A DNA stretch of 64,000 nucleotides from Numida meleagris (lineage: Eukaryota; Chordata; Aves; Galliformes; Numididae). This document shows, in pieces, positions 60,525 to 64,000 of this stretch. Both the position numbers and the translations under genes were made by a program. Each line of letters starts with the position of its first letter. The stretch's first letter is position 1. Where the stretch lies: NCBI RefSeq assembly GCF_002078875.1, contig NC_034414.1, positions 19,977,030 through 20,041,029 on the forward strand, given 5' to 3'. Under the pieces are notes generated by a model. It did no database searches. It saw only the letters and a list, made by a program, of their open reading frames with translations, and was not told the DNA's origin.

Positions 60525-63500
60525 CACAATTACAGTAAAAATTTATGTCCTGCAGGAAAGCCTTTCTGTGGAGTCTGAAGCATCCTTACAACGAGGGGAA
60601 TGTAATTCATTTATTATTTTACCCCATTGTAAGTTTATTGGTTTCAATAAGGTTGCTTATGTGAGCATATATTTCTGTCTTCACATATAACATCCTAATC
60701 GCTACAATTATTTGTTATTTTAAAACGGTAATGGAGAATCAAGGCACAGAAAGATTAAGAGAGTTGAGTGTAGCATATACCTCAAAAAAAATTCCTTTAT
60801 TTAAAATTTTGACTCCATTTCTACCTCTTTCCTACTATGTGAAATATTTGAGCTTATCAGAAGATAAGCATATTCTTTAATTTGTTCACATTCAAAACAC
60901 TGGGAGGAAACACAATTTTACTGCTATTCATATGTGCCCTCCAATCAAAATATCCATTGCCATGCTTGATTAGCAGTATCCAAGAGTCCTGGCATGCACA
61001 CTGCTATCCAACCTCATGTCTGATTGCCACTATCTATGACTCCTGGCTTGCACACTGTGGTTCTCCAAAACAGATGCTAAGCCATCTTCCTTTGTATGAG
61101 CTGGGATGTGCTGATGATATCCCATGATAATGCTCTGGGAATGCTTTCTGTACCCTAAGAACTCTCTTATGTTTTCCCACCAGTCTCAGAAAAATAAAAA
61201 GATACTGTACACTAACTCCTGCCAGCTGCTTCCCTTTGCCTCAAGAAATAACCTTGTAGGCAGACTCCAAAATGGCCACAGAAGGTTGCTTTTCTGGTGT
61301 CAGTGTTTCATCCTGAAATGACTTAAAAAGCATCTCCCCTATCAGGAATAACTATATATACAGCAGTTTGTAGAGGATCTACTTTCAAAAACTGTAAATA
61401 ACAGCCAAAAGCCTAAGGGATCCTGGTGGCCACGAAGCATTGGAGCTTTGTTCTCATCTTGCATACACATATACAGTGCATGAATTAACACTAGACTTAC
61501 ACTGGGAGCGCAGCTGAGTGCCTGGGGCCAGAGATGACCACTACAACCATTCTGTTTGTTCTCTTACTCTACATCAGCCACAGCATTCCCTGCAATGACT
61601 CTTTTATAAATACAAAATCTTGTTTTAAGTTTGACTTTTTTCTCTGTTAGTGCTTCTGGAGGAAAATGCTAAGTTAAAATTGAAAGGAATGTGACTGGCA
61701 TGTGGAAAGATGCGCATCATAAAAAGAGAGTTAAGGTAATTAACAGGTAGTATATATGCAAGAAATTATGCCTGAGTTCACATCAAAATGTCAGAAGCTG
61801 ATTCTTACCTCTTACAATTTTTACAGTACTGTAACTTCATTTTGCTTAGAACAAAAGTACTTCTGATGTACATGAGCAGGAAAAAGCTCATGTCTGAATT
61901 GCAAAGGAGCTTGTACGCTTAAAATGCTCAACTTGTTTTAGAAGGATCACACTAGCAATGCACTTAAACTGGAATTTAAGGAATGTATGATCTGCATATT
62001 ACAAGTAAGCTTTAGTTTTGCTCCAATGGTGCTGAAATATTAGGCAATCTGACTGCCAACCCCCACTCCCTTCTAACTTATCAGCTGAGTAAAACAGTCT
62101 CCACATTTCCACGGGTATTTGTGGGTTTGCAGACTCAGGAGGTTTGGATCTCAATTTATTTTTGCATTTACTTGCATAAAAAAGCTATTTCCCCTCAAAC
62201 CACAGCAACTGACCTCAAGCACTTCCATGACTCACCGAGTACAGAAACATCTGGAGTCTTCTGTACTGTATGCTCACATCATGTTCCCATCCAGTGTGAC
62301 TGGAAATCTACTTTTAATTTCCTACAATAAGGAGATTCACCATCATTACGGATACAGCCAAGAAGCCGAGCCTGGGCAGCTGCCGCAATGTGCTTCCTAT
62401 GTTGAGCTGGGAGCTCAGAAGAGTGACAAAAACCTGAGAAACATGGAATAGTATGCACATGCATAGGTGGTGGAGAGTATGTGTCCATGGATGGCATTAA
62501 TCAGAATCATTTGCAGGAAATAATTTCTGCCTTAATATGCTGCCATCAGTCAGCATCCTGAGAAATCGGACAGTTTAATTGGATAGCTGCTAATGAAGGT
62601 ACAGTTCTTCATGTTCACTCAGGTTTAATTCTGGATTCTGTCAAATAAGAATGCTGCCACGGAATTAGCAATTTAAAAGTTCTTGTTCACATACGGAACA
62701 AAGATACTGTTAAAATAATATTATTCTGAACTTCAAATACAGTACCCCAAACACAAGCCTTCTTTTACTATCTTTAGTACTCTAATTCAATTTGGTTTAA
62801 ATTAAGAAAAAAAATAAAATACATACAATTAAAGTTAGCCTCGTTAACTTTTTTTTATCATTTAATTTGAGACAGAACTTGTTATTCCTGACAGGCTGAA
62901 AATGGATAATCACTATTACAATTTTTCTAAAGAATTTACTTGCATTAACTTGCAAAAATAAAATTGTTTTAATATAGGTATGTAATCACCTTATTGGAAC
63001 ATTTTATTTTTAAGGTAAGTAATATTGTTCAGTATGATTTTTTTGAATTTAGGAACAATAAATAATGTCAAAAATTTGTTTCTAAACATAAAATTTTTTA
63101 AAAGCCAAGGGGCATCTTGATCCCGATTCAATGTAAATATATGTTTAACTCTTAAGTACCAGAGCAATCCACTGAAACCACTGGAACATTGTTGACATAT
63201 GCAGTCAAGTTATTACTAAGGTTAGTAAAACATTCTAGAATCGGTTTTTAATTTCAGGGAAATTCTTTTGCTAAACATAAGTGTTTACAAACTGATTCAT
63301 TTAAATTGTCTGGATTTGTTTGTTATGTTCAATGATTCACTGAACATATAACGTTAACATATTAATTCATCTACCTGCAGTGATGAAATAGCTGAATAGT
63401 GATAGTTACGTTTAAATGTATAGATGTATATCCATTTTATTTCCATTTTATCTCCCATTTCTCTGCTCTAGCATACTATGGCCAGAATGAAAGGAAAAAC

Positions 63501-63756
63501 AATCACAGTTAAGTCTGCCAACAAGCATGTTTTCAGTTTGAGAAAAAAAACAACAACAAACGTTATTTTGATAGGCTGCAGAGTGTGTAATCAGAGATAT
63601 TTCAAAGCCACATAGACAAACAATGCTTTGTTGTCCTCAAACTACTAAAATCATTTGGAATGAGCACAGTGATAGAATAACCAGTATGTTTGAAAGCTAA
63701 ATATGTAAAGCCTTTGATATTTTTTTCTTTTTCCAGCAATATAGTAACCTCACCTA

Positions 63757-63967
63757 GACTACTGCAAGTCTATGGGGCTGGATGGAATCCACCCGAGGGA
63801 ACTAAGTGAGCTAGTGAAGATGTTCACAAAGCCAGTTTCCATCATTTTTCAGCAGTCCTGATCAACAAGCGAGGTCCCAAATGCTGGAGATTTGTCAATG
63901 TGACATCTACAAGATGGGTCAGAGGAAGGACCCAGGGAACTACAGGACTTTCAGACTGACCTTGGTA
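63757..63967 (+). mobile_element. CR1 LINE fragment, upstream part of ORF2
   Basis: CTATGGGGCTGGATGGAATC, CACCCGAGGGAACTAAGTGA, TTTTTCAGCAGTCCTG and GGACCCAGGGAACTACAGG match the CR1 ORF2 stretch that leads into the reverse-transcriptase fingers (DGIHPREL near the start; a decayed NYRPVSL block at the end, read as NYRTFRLT). Sense is plus. No 3' tail is present: the copy is cut at 63967 by the tail of another CR1. Stops and frameshifts are present. Confidence 0.9.
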
Positions 63968-63968
63968 T

Positions 63969-64000
63969 CATAGAATCATAGAATCATAGAATCATAGAAT
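63969..64000 (-). mobile_element. CR1 LINE 3' tail, (CATAGAAT)4, continues past the window
   Basis: Four perfect CATAGAAT units run to the last base. This is the 3' terminal microsatellite of a minus-strand CR1 whose body must lie to the right of the window. The perfect units suggest a young copy. Confidence 0.93.

Larger units (their letters stand above)
56674..63756. other. Unannotated, mostly AT-rich non-coding DNA
   Basis: About 7 kb with only simple repeats that I can name. Two less AT-rich islands, 59497-59793 and 60242-60463, carry frames of 98 (minus) and 73 (plus) codons without known motifs. The second ends near CAAAGGTAAAG, which could serve as a splice donor, but no matching acceptor or homologous protein was seen. 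The segment 62330-62660 looks like possible conserved non-coding DNA. Confidence 0.5.

Noticed and set aside
1..64000. CRISPR array, operon, phage or bacterial mobile element
   Set aside because: No regularly spaced repeats, no dense coding and no bacterial-type gene; repeats are those of a bird genome.
1..64000. tRNA, 5S rRNA, U6 or 7SK genes
   Set aside because: I looked for their conserved boxes and found none that would fold or match convincingly. A proper covariance-model search would be decisive.

Overview
This window looks like AT-rich, non-coding nuclear DNA from a bird, most likely a galliform and plausibly chicken. The organism call rests on repeats. There are thirteen pieces of the avian LINE CR1, recognised by (ATTCTATG)n or (ATTCTGTG)n 3' tails and by the end of the CR1 reverse transcriptase. 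There are three relics of a Tc1/mariner element of the chicken Galluhop/Mariner1_GG type, and one solo LTR of the avian leukosis/EAV type. I found no host exon, tRNA, rRNA, CRISPR array or bacterial-style gene. The window is probably intergenic or lies in a large intron, and the sequence alone cannot separate these.

Layout. 1-2.05 kb has two minus-strand CR1 pieces. A solo retroviral LTR lies at 3233-3611, bounded by a perfect 6-bp target duplication (GAGGAG). From there to 24.8 kb there is only unique AT-rich DNA, one truncated mariner (6056-6330) and a few simple repeats. CR1 returns at 24.8, 31.2, 32.7 and 36.2 kb and is dense at 40.3-49.7 kb. That dense stretch contains the best-preserved copy, 46526-47921 on the minus strand, with about 433 reverse-transcriptase codons broken by only two nonsense codons. 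Two further mariner derivatives lie in opposite orientation at 50451-50964 and about 56138-56673, and the second carries a 54-bp CR1 insertion. The window ends in a plus-strand CR1 reverse-transcriptase fragment that runs into the 3' tail of an oppositely oriented CR1.

How the parts relate. No host pathway is encoded. What can be read is the order of transposition events: mariner decay came before at least one CR1 insertion, CR1 activity spans several subfamilies and ages, and the CpG-rich LTR with intact ends and target duplication is among the younger events. No new multi-gene system is visible. The observations most worth checking are the young solo LTR, the CR1 junction anomalies, the mariner deletion derivatives and a few regions that resemble conserved non-coding elements. 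Conservation itself could not be tested here.
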